From Acinetobacter piscicola (GTDB lineage: Bacteria > Pseudomonadota > Gammaproteobacteria > Pseudomonadales > Moraxellaceae): 64,000 nucleotides of DNA. Below, piece by piece: positions 8,072 through 16,918 of this stretch (positions are counted from its first letter, which is position 1; each line of letters starts with the position of its first letter). The notes under the pieces were generated by a model that was not told where the DNA came from, made no database searches, and saw only the letters and a list, made by a program, of their open reading frames with translations. The stretch covers positions 62,001-126,000 of the forward strand of contig NZ_CP048659.1 in the NCBI RefSeq assembly GCF_015218165.1, given 5' to 3'. The position numbers and the translations under genes were made by a program.

Positions 8072-9120
8072 TTAAATTACGCATAAAAGATAAACATTGC
8101 AAGATACTAGACCAACTAGCGTTAGAGGTAAACTTTGTTTGGAATTATGTCAATGATTTGTGTTTTAAACACTTGCAAAGAAAACAACAATTCTTTTCAG
8201 CATACGATATTGCAAAATATACAAAAGGTGCATCTAAGGAATGTAACTTGCACAGCCAAACCATACAGGCAGTTGCAGAAGAATTAGTGACAAGACGCAA
8301 GCAATTCAAGAAATCAAAATTAAAATGGCGTGTCAGCAATAAGAAATCAGCTAGACGCTCTTTAGGATGGATACCATTCAAGAAAGTAGCAATCAAATAT
8401 GCTGATGGCTATGTTCAATATGGTAAGCATCAATTCAAACTATGGGATAGTTACGGACTCAGCAAATACAATGTTAAAACAGGCTCATTTGTCGAGGATA
8501 GCCGTGGGCGTTGGTATGTTTGCCTTGTGATTGATTCAATTAAAACTGAGAAAACCACCGCTAAAACCTCGATTGGCATAGATTTAGGTTTAAAAGATTT
8601 AGCGACTTGTTCAGATGGCGTAAAGTTGAAAGCGCCTAAAATCTATCGGCAATATGAACAAAAACTTGGCATTGCACAACGTGCAAAAAATAAGAAACGT
8701 GTTAAAGCGATTCACGCCAAGATCAAAAATATTCGTCAAAACATGCTGCATCAATTCAGCCATAAATTGGTGAATGAACATGCAGCAATCTTCGTTGGCA
8801 ATGTGAATGCCAAAGCATTAGCACAGACTAGATTAGCTAAGTCAGTGTTAGATGCAAGTTGGACAACACTAAGAACCATGCTCAAGTATAAATGCGAGAA
8901 CGCAGGTGTATGGTATGAAGAAGTCAATGAAGCGTATACCACCCAAACGTGTTCGTGCTGTGGCTCACGCTTCAGTAGTCCGAAAGGTAGAGCAGGCTTA
9001 GGAATAAGAGAATGGCAGTGTTGTGAGTGTGGTAGCTCATGGGATCGGGATATAAATGCCGCACTGAATATTCTTGCGCTCGGACATGAGCGTCTCGCAG
9101 GAGGAATCTCCGTCCTTTAG
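8062..9120 (+). CDS. tnpB: TnpB RNA-guided nuclease-like protein, copy 1
   Basis: Protein of 352 residues. RuvC-I is IGIDLGLKDL with Asp174; the zinc finger is C297-x2-C300 and C320-x2-C323; RuvC-III is WDRDINAAL with Asp330. The stretch aligned to RuvC-II reads IFVGNVNAKAL, with Gly246 where a Glu is usual (typical IVVEDLN), so the catalytic Glu is missing or relocated, perhaps to E286, E287 or E290 in WYEEVNEAYTTQTC. Known family role: nuclease guided by an omega RNA made from the 3' end of the element. The reading frame is intact and near-identical in all complete copies here. Confidence 0.92.
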   Translation: MKTLKLRIKDKHCKILDQLALEVNFVWNYVNDLCFKHLQRKQQFFSAYDIAKYTKGASKECNLHSQTIQAVAEELVTRRKQFKKSKLKWRVSNKKSARRSLGWIPFKKVAIKYADGYVQYGKHQFKLWDSYGLSKYNVKTGSFVEDSRGRWYVCLVIDSIKTEKTTAKTSIGIDLGLKDLATCSDGVKLKAPKIYRQYEQKLGIAQRAKNKKRVKAIHAKIKNIRQNMLHQFSHKLVNEHAAIFVGNVNAKALAQTRLAKSVLDASWTTLRTMLKYKCENAGVWYEEVNEAYTTQTCSCCGSRFSSPKGRAGLGIREWQCCECGSSWDRDINAALNILALGHERLAGGISVL

Positions 9121-9185
9121 GTCGGGGAGGATGTCAAGGCATCGCATGGGAATTTTATCGACAATTGTCTAAACCATAGTAGACT

Positions 9186-10490
9186 ATGAACAGCTCTTAT
9201 TTTGCAAAAACAACTATGTCAGACACCCATATTCCTTTACCTGAACGCCTTCGTCCTCGTGATTTGTCTGAAATTATTGGGCAAGATCATTTACTTGGAG
9301 AACAAGCCCCTTTGCGTCAAATGATTGATCAAGGGCATTTGCCATCCATTATTTTTTGGGGACCACCGGGTGTAGGGAAAACCACGATTGCATTGTTGTT
9401 GGCGCAAGCGGTTGATCGACCTTTTGTGAGTTTATCTGCGCTCAATACAGGGGTAAAAGAGCTGCGTGAGGTGATTGCTGAAAGTGGTGATTTGCTTACG
9501 CCTGTGGTTTTTATTGATGAAATTCATCGTTTTAACAAGTCACAACAAGATGCATTACTCAATGCTGTAGAAAAAGGCAAAATCACTTTAATAGGGGCAA
9601 CCACAGAAAATCCATCTTTTGAAGTCAACAGTGCGTTGCTGTCACGTTGTCAGGTTTATAGCTTAAATGCATTAAGTAATGAGGCGATTCAAAGCTTGAT
9701 TGAAAATGCGATTCAGCAGGATCAATTTTTAAAAGACCGTCATATTCAAATTGAAGAATTTGATGCACTGATACAGTTTGCTGCAGGTGATGCCCGTAAA
9801 GCCCTCAATTTAATTGATTTAGTGGCAAGTACATTTGAGCCAGACCAAGAGAATATCGTCACAAATGCTGTGGTCGTGAAAGTGGCACAGCAAAATATTG
9901 CCCGTTATGACAAATCAGGTGAGCAACATTATGATTTGGTTTCGGCTTTTATTAAGTCGATTCGAGGCAGTGATCCTGATGCTACTTTGTATTGGATGGC
10001 GCGGATGCTCAAAGGTGGTGAAGATCCCGTTTTTATTGCGCGTCGTATGCTGATTGCTGCATCGGAAGATATTGGTAATTCTAACCCCAATGCATTGTTA
10101 CTTGCAGGAGAGTGTTTCCGTTCAGTACAAGCGGTGGGGATGCCTGAATGCCGTATTATTTTAGGACAATGTGCGGTTTATTTGGCAACTAGTGCCAAGA
10201 GTAACAGTACTTATTTAGCAATCAATAAAGCACTAGAACTCGCTGAAAAAACCTCAAATCTGCCTGTGCCTTTACATTTAAGAAATGCACCGACGAAGTT
10301 GATGAAAGAACAAGGCTATGGTGTAGATTATCTCTATCCACATAACTATCCTGAACATTTTGTGTTGCAGGACTACATGCCACCTGAACTTAAAGGCACA
10401 AAATTATATGAATCTGCACGTAATAAACGTGAAGTAGAAGGAGAGCGTTTACAGCAACGCCGTTGGCAACAAGAACAGCAACAACAGTAA
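9186..10490 (+). CDS. rarA: Replication-associated recombination protein A (AAA+ ATPase)
   Basis: Clamp-loader-like ATPase acting at stalled forks. The 434 residues have Walker A WGPPGVGKTT (~58-67), Walker B FIDEIHRFNKSQQDALL (~115), sensor 1 GATTENPSFEVN, the arginine-finger region LLSRCQVY and a C-terminal tetramerisation/MgsA domain (KGGEDPVFIARRML). The start is uncertain: the ATG at 9216 (MSDTHIPLPERLRP) aligns better with family N-termini than 9186. IS605 copy 1 ends 48 bp upstream and may have displaced the native promoter. Confidence 0.95.
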   Translation: MNSSYFAKTTMSDTHIPLPERLRPRDLSEIIGQDHLLGEQAPLRQMIDQGHLPSIIFWGPPGVGKTTIALLLAQAVDRPFVSLSALNTGVKELREVIAESGDLLTPVVFIDEIHRFNKSQQDALLNAVEKGKITLIGATTENPSFEVNSALLSRCQVYSLNALSNEAIQSLIENAIQQDQFLKDRHIQIEEFDALIQFAAGDARKALNLIDLVASTFEPDQENIVTNAVVVKVAQQNIARYDKSGEQHYDLVSAFIKSIRGSDPDATLYWMARMLKGGEDPVFIARRMLIAASEDIGNSNPNALLLAGECFRSVQAVGMPECRIILGQCAVYLATSAKSNSTYLAINKALELAEKTSNLPVPLHLRNAPTKLMKEQGYGVDYLYPHNYPEHFVLQDYMPPELKGTKLYESARNKREVEGERLQQRRWQQEQQQQ

Positions 10491-10629
10491 TTTTAATGGC
10501 GATTGGTATTTAAGATACTGTGTTTTGTTATAGATGGGTTTAAAATAATCACTTCATTGATAATAAGGAATGAAAGACCAAAATATCAGCCTAAAACAAT
10601 GTGTATTTTGGTCGGCATCATTTTGATCT

Positions 10630-12978
10630 ATGCATGTTTATATTTTTCCTGCCCTATTCGTTTTGAGTATTTTTTCACAGCAAAGTATGGCACAAGCTGT
10701 GCTTGTTCAACCGCAAGAAACGGCACAAAAAAGTCCTGAACAATTAGAAAAAATACGTTATGAAATTGATTTTTCTAAGATAAAACAATTACCCAAAGGT
10801 TGGAAAATTCCCGGAAATAATGCAGGTAGCATTTATATAAAAGATGGCTTTTTATGGGTTGATGGGCGCAAACAAAGCTTTGAGCCGACTTCTATTTTAT
10901 TGCCTTCTGAGTTAGCAAACTTAAGTCATTATCGTTTAGATGTTGAGTTTTCTTTGCAAGATGTGAACAATCCGAGTCGTTGGGGCGCACTGATTTATGA
11001 TATCGCACTTGGACAAGGTGTGATTCCACAAGCTTATACTCAGTTTACGCTACGGCAAAATGCACGTGCACAAAACGGCACTGAGCTGGGCGGAAAATTG
11101 GCAAATGGTCAGTGGCATGTGCGAGCAAAAGCAGCTTTTTCTGAAGATATTCAAGCCAATAAAATCTATAAAGCAACGTTATGGGTTTCAGGGCAGCAAG
11201 TGAAACATTATTTAAATGATGTTTTACTACAAAATACTGAAATAAAAAGAAAAGATTTGGGAGAGATCGGATTTTCTGCAGCAGGCTTACAAATGAAAAT
11301 AAAATCTGTGAAATTAACAACACCACAGATTGCCATAATCACACCGATTCAAAATGTGGCCACTGCACCAAATCATCAAGGATTTGCTGCGATAACCATT
11401 ATTCCAAAAGTGACGATCCATGCTGAGCAGCAAAAAATACAGACAGGTCAGCTTTATCTTAAGTTAAATCAACAACTCAATCTGTTGAATGCCTCAGGTC
11501 AAGTACAGGCGTCATTTGCTCAATATTGGTTAGACCCGCAACGTAAAAGCTTAGCAATTTTAGAAGTTTCAGATGTTGCGACTTTGAATGCACTGAAACA
11601 ATGGTCAGCTTCACGTGATATTTCTGATCTAATGATCGTATCGTCATCCTCTGATCTTTTAAAAACAGCACATGATTTACTGCCTACGGTGCGAATGGTT
11701 TTAGATTTTAGTCAGAACAAAAAGTTAGGTCATGCTTTGAGTGACTTAAATCAAATTGTGCAACAAAGTAATCAAGCGCATGCAAAAGTTGTAATTTTGC
11801 CTGAACATTTGGCAGTTAAAAAGTCTGTGCAATATATCCAACAACGTTTAATGAATGTTTGGGTCATGAGCTCTGCCAAGAATGAGGTAGAAGCAGCTTC
11901 TGTCATGATTTCAGGTGCCAATGGTGTCATCAGTTCCAATTATTTATTATTGAATCAAGTGCTCAAGAAACTTCCTGCACAGACTTTGTTACATCAACCG
12001 TTGATTATTGGACATCGGGGTGTACCGAGTCTAGAGGATGAAAATACGCTAGAAAGTGCTGTACGTGCAGTAAATCTAGGGGCAGATCTTGTTGAAAATG
12101 ATATTTATCTCAGTAAAGATCATCAGATTATTGTTATGCATGATGCAACGGTTGACCGGACGACCTATGCAACAGGCAAAATCGAAGACATGACTCTTGC
12201 TCAGATTCAGCAACTCCGTACCAAAACAAAAAATCGTCATGTTCCAACACTCGCTGAATATTTTAAGGCATTTAAAAATAATAAGAACGTGGTTTTAATG
12301 ATTGAAATTAAAAGTAATAATCCTTTGATTATTCCTGCATTAAAACAAGAAATTGCACGTTACAAAGTTGCAGATCAAGTGGTGATTACTTCTTTTAATC
12401 GAGAACAGTTACAGCGTGCGCATCGGGAAATTGCAGATGTCTCAATAGGTGTGTTGGCGGGTGCATTTGCAAGTCAGCAAAGCACAGCAGATCATGTGAA
12501 AACTGTTTTAAATAGTGTACAAAATTATACAGCCTCGTATCATCCTGTTTATCAAAAAGAATTATTGGCAGTGGTGCAAGATACTCAACAACGTGGAGTG
12601 ACTTATTGGCCTTGGAATCTTAATGATGCAGCATTTAAACAGTTTTATATTGCGGGTTTGAATGGGGTTACCACCAATTTTATACAGCAATATTCACATT
12701 ATATTGTTGATATTCGAGCGCCTCAAACAGTGAAAGTGGCACGTGGACAAACATTGAGTTTAGATGTCCAATTGCAGCAGCAAGATAAAAAAATAGTGAA
12801 TGCAAAAGTGCAAAACTTTGTGGTTTTGGCGGGCTCACCGACACATCATTTGGAAAATACCAGCCTAAAATTCACTCAAAAAGGTGTGGGCTATGTATTG
12901 GCAAGCTATAAAGTACAATTAGATGCACAAAATTTCTATCACTTGGTTTCAAGACCGATCAAAGTGGTGGTTGAATAA
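10630..12978 (+). CDS. Secreted multidomain glycerophosphodiester phosphodiesterase
   Basis: Hydrolyses glycerophosphodiesters to glycerol-3-phosphate, here outside the cytoplasm: a signal peptide covers residues 1-22 (...SQQSMAQA). Residues ~30-230 form a beta-rich concanavalin-like domain. Residues ~245-450 look like a degenerate GDPD-type barrel with no HRG motif but with NGVISSNY near its end. Residues ~455-690 are a true GDPD domain with IGHRGVPSLEDENT, GADLVENDIYLSKD, MHDATVDRTT and a C-terminal NGVTTNFIQQY. The last ~80 residues form an Ig-like tail. At 782 residues it is over twice the length of a simple GlpQ. The 139-bp gap upstream holds no gene. Confidence 0.85.
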   Translation: MHVYIFPALFVLSIFSQQSMAQAVLVQPQETAQKSPEQLEKIRYEIDFSKIKQLPKGWKIPGNNAGSIYIKDGFLWVDGRKQSFEPTSILLPSELANLSHYRLDVEFSLQDVNNPSRWGALIYDIALGQGVIPQAYTQFTLRQNARAQNGTELGGKLANGQWHVRAKAAFSEDIQANKIYKATLWVSGQQVKHYLNDVLLQNTEIKRKDLGEIGFSAAGLQMKIKSVKLTTPQIAIITPIQNVATAPNHQGFAAITIIPKVTIHAEQQKIQTGQLYLKLNQQLNLLNASGQVQASFAQYWLDPQRKSLAILEVSDVATLNALKQWSASRDISDLMIVSSSSDLLKTAHDLLPTVRMVLDFSQNKKLGHALSDLNQIVQQSNQAHAKVVILPEHLAVKKSVQYIQQRLMNVWVMSSAKNEVEAASVMISGANGVISSNYLLLNQVLKKLPAQTLLHQPLIIGHRGVPSLEDENTLESAVRAVNLGADLVENDIYLSKDHQIIVMHDATVDRTTYATGKIEDMTLAQIQQLRTKTKNRHVPTLAEYFKAFKNNKNVVLMIEIKSNNPLIIPALKQEIARYKVADQVVITSFNREQLQRAHREIADVSIGVLAGAFASQQSTADHVKTVLNSVQNYTASYHPVYQKELLAVVQDTQQRGVTYWPWNLNDAAFKQFYIAGLNGVTTNFIQQYSHYIVDIRAPQTVKVARGQTLSLDVQLQQQDKKIVNAKVQNFVVLAGSPTHHLENTSLKFTQKGVGYVLASYKVQLDAQNFYHLVSRPIKVVVE

Positions 12979-12994
12979 AAAACAGTAGGTATAA

Positions 12995-13828
12995 ATGAAA
13001 ATAGGTACAGTATTAAAAATTCTAAAGATTAATGAGCATCCTATTGAATATATAGATTATTTAACCATACCGCATGGTGATTTGATAGCGCAAAAATTTC
13101 AACTACCTATTTATATTGGTGAAATCGAAGGATTAGCAGAGAATATTGATTCAATTGTAGTGAGTTCAGATTTACAAGGAGTCTGTCAGTTTGATCAAAC
13201 CTCGAGCATATTACTTGGTGAAGTTTTAGCTGAAAGTTTGCCAATAATTTATGAGATGTATTTGACAGGATTTAGCATTAAAAAATCGTGGGCTTTTTTG
13301 TGTGGTGATTTGTACGCTAATTTAGAAAAAAGAGGCAGTAGCGGTAATCCAATCCAAGTGTGGCAGACATTTGCACAATATTTTGAGCAAGTAATTGGCA
13401 TAGCTGGCAATCATGATGACTTTGGCATAAATTTAAACCAACTCAAGAAGATTGAGAATGTACACTTTTTAGAAAATGATGTTGTAAAAATGAATGGATT
13501 AAACATTGCAGGACTTAGTGGCATCATTGGACGAACAGATAAAAACTTTAGACAAGAAGCACATGTTTATTTAAATAGCTTGGAAAAATTCTTAAAACAG
13601 CAACCCGATATCGTATTAACGCATTTGTCACCGCATCTTGAAGAATATGCTTTTTTAGGTGAACCACAGTTGACGAAAATCCTTGAAAGATATGCGGATA
13701 ATCTATTGTTTTGTGGGCATTCACATTGGAATACTTCGCAGACTGTGACATTAAAAAATAATACACAGATTTTAAATGCAGATAGTAAAGTCTTTATTTT
13801 GTTGAATAAAAAATACCCTCTAATTTAA
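12995..13828 (+). CDS. Metallophosphoesterase
   Basis: Calcineurin-like phosphoesterase of 277 residues. Visible metal-binding motifs are SSDLQG (~52), LCGDLYAN (~101), IAGNHDDFG (~135), LTHLSP (~207) and FCGHSHW (~236), so the di-metal site is complete. No signal peptide. It begins 17 bp after the GDPD gene and is probably co-transcribed with it, which hints at phosphodiester or nucleotide turnover. The substrate is unknown. Confidence 0.85.
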   Translation: MKIGTVLKILKINEHPIEYIDYLTIPHGDLIAQKFQLPIYIGEIEGLAENIDSIVVSSDLQGVCQFDQTSSILLGEVLAESLPIIYEMYLTGFSIKKSWAFLCGDLYANLEKRGSSGNPIQVWQTFAQYFEQVIGIAGNHDDFGINLNQLKKIENVHFLENDVVKMNGLNIAGLSGIIGRTDKNFRQEAHVYLNSLEKFLKQQPDIVLTHLSPHLEEYAFLGEPQLTKILERYADNLLFCGHSHWNTSQTVTLKNNTQILNADSKVFILLNKKYPLI

Positions 13829-13840
13829 AACAGGAGGGTA
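13814..13840. terminator. Hairpin between convergent genes
   Basis: TACCCTC pairs with GAGGGTA across a 13-base AT-rich loop, between the stops of the metallophosphoesterase gene and yciK. It overlaps the 3' end of the former, and the flanking A/T stretches allow termination both ways. Confidence 0.65.
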
Positions 13841-13869
13841 TTGGTATTGAACAATAGCGCTGTTAATGG

Positions 13870-14616
13870 TTAGTCCTGAGCATCAATACTTTCACCATTC
13901 ATGTGTAAGCTGTCTTCACCCATTAAATATAAATAGGCAGGTATAATATTTTCAGGCGTAGGCAAAGTTTTTGGGTCTTCTGCTGGGTAAGCTTTAGCAC
14001 GCATTGCAGTACGTGTACCGCCTGGATTAATACAGTTAAAACGAATATTTGGATAAGTTCGTTCTTTTGCAAAAATTTGGCTTACCGCTTCAATTGCAAT
14101 TTTAGATACCGAATAAGCACCCCATTCAGCACGTGCCTCACGTCCTACACCTGAACTGGCAAAAACCACAGAAGCGTGTTCAGACTTTTGTAAAAGTGGC
14201 ATTAATTCTTGTGTAAGGACAAAAGGTGCACGTAAATTTACCGCCATGACATCGTCCCACACTTCTTCAGGATAATGTGCTAATTCAACACGTTCACCTA
14301 AAATCCCTGCGTTATGTAAAATGCCATCTAAACGACCAAACTGTTGTTCTAAGGTTTGTACCAAAAGCTCATAGTCTCGTGGTGAGGCTGTCGATAATTG
14401 AAGCGGTAAAATAGCAGGTTGCGGTGCACCTAAAGATTCAATTTCATCATAAATGACTTCAAGTTTATTGAGTGTACGACCATGTAAAACCACGGTAGCA
14501 CCGTGTAGTGCATAGCTGAGTGCTGCTGCACGTCCAATACCATCTCCTGCACCTGTAATTAGGATGATTTTATCCTTCAGTAAGTCAGGACGAGGTTGAT
14601 ATTCAGAATATTTCAT
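13870..14616 (-). CDS. yciK: YciK-family short-chain dehydrogenase
   Basis: Short-chain dehydrogenase of 248 residues. NAD(P)-binding is ITGAGDGIGRAAA (~19-31), the NAG motif is HNAGILGE (~100), the catalytic residues are ASSGVGR and YSVSK (~168-172), and PGGTRTAMRAKAYP is the YciK-like C-terminal segment. Reaction unknown. In Pseudomonas the order ubiG-mupP-yciK is conserved, and it is the same here, so this is the last gene of that operon. Confidence 0.92.
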   Translation of the reverse strand: MKYSEYQPRPDLLKDKIILITGAGDGIGRAAALSYALHGATVVLHGRTLNKLEVIYDEIESLGAPQPAILPLQLSTASPRDYELLVQTLEQQFGRLDGILHNAGILGERVELAHYPEEVWDDVMAVNLRAPFVLTQELMPLLQKSEHASVVFASSGVGREARAEWGAYSVSKIAIEAVSQIFAKERTYPNIRFNCINPGGTRTAMRAKAYPAEDPKTLPTPENIIPAYLYLMGEDSLHMNGESIDAQD

Positions 14617-14660
14617 GGGAGACCTCCTTTAATTGTTATGATGTCATTATACTTTGCTGT

Positions 14661-15344
14661 TTAAGTGCTCTTTTCGATCTGAACCAAGCGATTAACCACC
14701 TGATGAAGCGTTGTCACATCATTGACGATACAGTCAGCATGCCATGCATTTAAGTCATCTTTATATTGTAAAGGTAAATAGCCATAGGCTGCTAAAATGG
14801 TATACATCTTGGCATTGCGACCAGCATCAATATCGCGTGGATGATCACCTACATAAATAATCTGTTTTTCATCAATCTTCAAGTGCTTTGCTGCTAAATA
14901 CATCGGCTCTGGATCAGGTTTAGTATTTTGAACATCCTCAGGGCAGACCAAAACGGCGCAGCGTTCTGTTAAATTGAGTGCTTTAAGTAATGCTTCACTG
15001 AGCCAGCGTGGTTTATTGGTCACAATGCCCCATGGAATATGATGCTTTTCTAAATCTTCTAGAAGGGGATACATGCCTGCAAAAAGATCGGTATCAACAG
15101 CAATGTCTGCACCATAAATGTCTAAAAAGCGTTGGCGATGGGCTAAAAATACAGGATCATCCACTTCTAGTTCGGGATAAACCAATTTCACCATCGCACG
15201 TGCCCCCTCAGACACTTGTGTGCGGATCAATGCGGCATCGACAACCGCACAGCCTTTTTCACGGCACATATTTTGAATAATGCGAATGAAATCAGCAGCG
15301 GTATCAATCAAAGTACCATCGAGGTCAAAGAGTACTGCTTTCAT
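14661..15344 (-). CDS. mupP: HAD-family phosphatase, N-acetylmuramic acid 6-phosphate phosphatase (MupP)
   Basis: HAD hydrolase of 227 residues: motif [12 protein letters not shown] (~5-15), motif II GIVTNKP (~107), motif III Lys in NTKPDPEP (~140) and motif [14 protein letters not shown] (~169). Position between ubiG and yciK matches Pseudomonas mupP, whose product dephosphorylates MurNAc-6-phosphate in peptidoglycan recycling; the sequence alone would also fit a Gph phosphoglycolate phosphatase. The start overlaps the ubiG stop by 4 bp (ATGA). Nearby ampD and murJ belong to related cell-wall pathways. Confidence 0.85.
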   Translation of the reverse strand: MKAVLFDLDGTLIDTAADFIRIIQNMCREKGCAVVDAALIRTQVSEGARAMVKLVYPELEVDDPVFLAHRQRFLDIYGADIAVDTDLFAGMYPLLEDLEKHHIPWGIVTNKPRWLSEALLKALNLTERCAVLVCPEDVQNTKPDPEPMYLAAKHLKIDEKQIIYVGDHPRDIDAGRNAKMYTILAAYGYLPLQYKDDLNAWHADCIVNDVTTLHQVVNRLVQIEKST

Positions 15345-16057
15345 TGTGCAGACTCATTGATTGTATATACCATATAGTTGACATCAACATTTGGTGCTAA
15401 CCAATAATGCTTGGTCAATGGGTTGTAATGTAAACCTGTCATGTCTTTGAGTTTTAATCCTGCACTACGGATGTCATGTGCAAGCTCAGAAGGTTTAATG
15501 AATTTGTGGTAATCATGTGTGCCACGTTTGAGTAAACGTAAGACGTATTCAGCACCCACAATGGCAAATAAATAAGATTTTGGATTACGGTTAATGGTCG
15601 AAAAAAACACATGACCATTTGGTTTTACCAGTTTTTGACACGCTTGAATGATCGATGCAGGATCAGGTACATGCTCAAGCATTTCCATACAGGTCACGAT
15701 GTCATATTGACCTGCTTGTTCTTCAGCAAGTTGCTCTACAGGCACTTGACGATATTCAATATTGTGTACATTTTCTTGTTCTGCATGCAGACGCGCGACA
15801 TTGAGCGGCGCTGCACCCATATCGATACCAAGTACATCGGCACCACGGCGTGCCATGCTTTCAGCCAAGATCCCCCCGCCACAACCGACATCAAGAATTT
15901 TTTTACCTGTTAGACCACCCGAATGTTCATCAATCCAGTTTAAACGGAGTGGATTAATTTGGTGTAATGGGCGGAACTCTGAGTGCTGATCCCACCATAA
16001 GGCTGCAAGTGCTTCGAATTTTACAATTTCTTGTGGATCAACATTGAGTTGCGACAT
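15341..16057 (-). CDS. ubiG: Ubiquinone biosynthesis O-methyltransferase
   Basis: SAM-dependent methyltransferase acting twice in ubiquinone synthesis. It has 238 residues from the chosen start [21 protein letters not shown]-binding motif I is [19 protein letters not shown] (~52), with DMGAAPLN and [14 protein letters not shown] following; [12 protein letters not shown] and MTGLHYNP are UbiG-specific. The start at 16057 is preferred over the upstream extension because GAGG lies 8 bases before it and it aligns with E. coli UbiG. First gene of the ubiG-mupP-yciK operon. Confidence 0.95.
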   Translation of the reverse strand: MSQLNVDPQEIVKFEALAALWWDQHSEFRPLHQINPLRLNWIDEHSGGLTGKKILDVGCGGGILAESMARRGADVLGIDMGAAPLNVARLHAEQENVHNIEYRQVPVEQLAEEQAGQYDIVTCMEMLEHVPDPASIIQACQKLVKPNGHVFFSTINRNPKSYLFAIVGAEYVLRLLKRGTHDYHKFIKPSELAHDIRSAGLKLKDMTGLHYNPLTKHYWLAPNVDVNYMVYTINESAQ

Positions 16058-16240
16058 GGGAGCCACCTCTGGGTCATTTGTTTTAATCAAAAATTAAGTT
16101 TAACTATGCTAGTGTACCCATAATTCTGAAAAAAGCGATGAATCGTGTAAAAAACTTCACAGAAGGAAAACGATTTTCCCATATTTGTTTTATAGTTAGT
16201 ACATAAGCTAGACAAGATGATATTAGAGGACAAAAACTGA

Positions 16241-16849
16241 ATGAAAAAATTACTTTTGGGTAGCGCAACTGCAATGCTCATGGCATTTTCTGCAAATACT
16301 ATGGCAGCAAATTTTGTTGCAGGAAAAGACTACACTGTGGTGCAAAACCCAGGTAAAGTTGAGGTTCCTGGCAAAATTGAAGTACGTGAATTCTTTTGGT
16401 ATGGTTGCCCACACTGCTTTAAATTAGAGCCACATATGCAAGCTTGGCTCAAAAAAATTCCAAAAGATGTGAACTTTATCCGTACCCCTGCATCAATGAA
16501 TCCACTTTGGGAACAAGGTGCACGTGCATATTTTGTTTCTGAGGCTTTGGGTGTACGCAAACGTACGCATTTACCTTTATTCCATGCCAATGGTACAGGT
16601 CAGCAAATTTTACAAAAAGATCAATTTGCAAAATTCTTTGTAAAATATGGCATTCCTGAGGCGAAATTTAACAGTACATATAACTCATTTGCGATCACTG
16701 CAAAAATTGCGCAAGCCAATAAATTGGCGCAACAATATCAGCTCAGTGGTGTACCTGCGGTGGTTGTAAATGGTAAATACGTGGTGCAAGGTGAAGATGG
16801 TAAAGTCACTCAAGTAGTTGATTACTTAATCAATAAAGAACGTAAATAA
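16241..16849 (+). CDS. dsbA: Periplasmic thiol:disulfide interchange protein DsbA
   Basis: Introduces disulfides into exported proteins. The 202 residues have a signal peptide ending NTMA-ANFV (~22), the active site FFWYGCPHCFKLEPH with C56 and C59, and the cis-proline loop LSGVPAVVVNGKYVV. AGAGGA precedes the ATG. It is divergent from ubiG across a 183-bp gap and has its own terminator. Confidence 0.95.
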   Translation: MKKLLLGSATAMLMAFSANTMAANFVAGKDYTVVQNPGKVEVPGKIEVREFFWYGCPHCFKLEPHMQAWLKKIPKDVNFIRTPASMNPLWEQGARAYFVSEALGVRKRTHLPLFHANGTGQQILQKDQFAKFFVKYGIPEAKFNSTYNSFAITAKIAQANKLAQQYQLSGVPAVVVNGKYVVQGEDGKVTQVVDYLINKERK

Positions 16850-16872
16850 GCATCTGATGGTGTGATGAATTA

Positions 16873-16898
16873 AAAACCCGCAAATTGCGGGTTTTTTT
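16873..16898 (+). terminator. Rho-independent terminator after dsbA
   Basis: AAACCCGC, loop AAATT and GCGGGTTTTTTT form a GC-rich stem with a T run, 24 bp past the dsbA stop and just before the convergent TetR-family gene. Confidence 0.9.
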
Positions 16899-16918
16899 GT
16901 TTCTTCAATATTGTGGCA

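Larger units (their letters stand above)
7542..9137 (+). mobile_element. IS200/IS605-type insertion sequence, copy 1 (1596 bp)
   Basis: Ends were set by comparing five copies. The left end begins CTGAATAGCCGTAAAACC just after TTTAT (7537-7541), and the right end finishes GGGGAGGATGTCAA. It has no terminal inverted repeats and no target duplication, as expected for a Y1-transposase element. A left-end hairpin GCCCTTCAGAGCGGGG and a right-end hairpin around TCCTTTAGG are candidate transposase-binding structures. TCAA at the right end is the same cleavage tetranucleotide I recall for IS608. The tnpA and tnpB genes are divergent. The bases just right of the element (GGCATCGCATGGGAAT) would form the guide of a TnpB-associated omega RNA. 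Confidence 0.92.

Noticed and set aside
8145-8942. Antisense ORFs of 83 and 63 aa inside each tnpB copy
   Set aside because: They recur in every copy only because tnpB is duplicated; they lack ribosome sites and lie opposite conserved TnpB coding sequence.
10503-10739. 78-aa ORF just before the GDPD gene
   Set aside because: It overlaps the GDPD signal-peptide region in another frame and has no similarity that I recognise.
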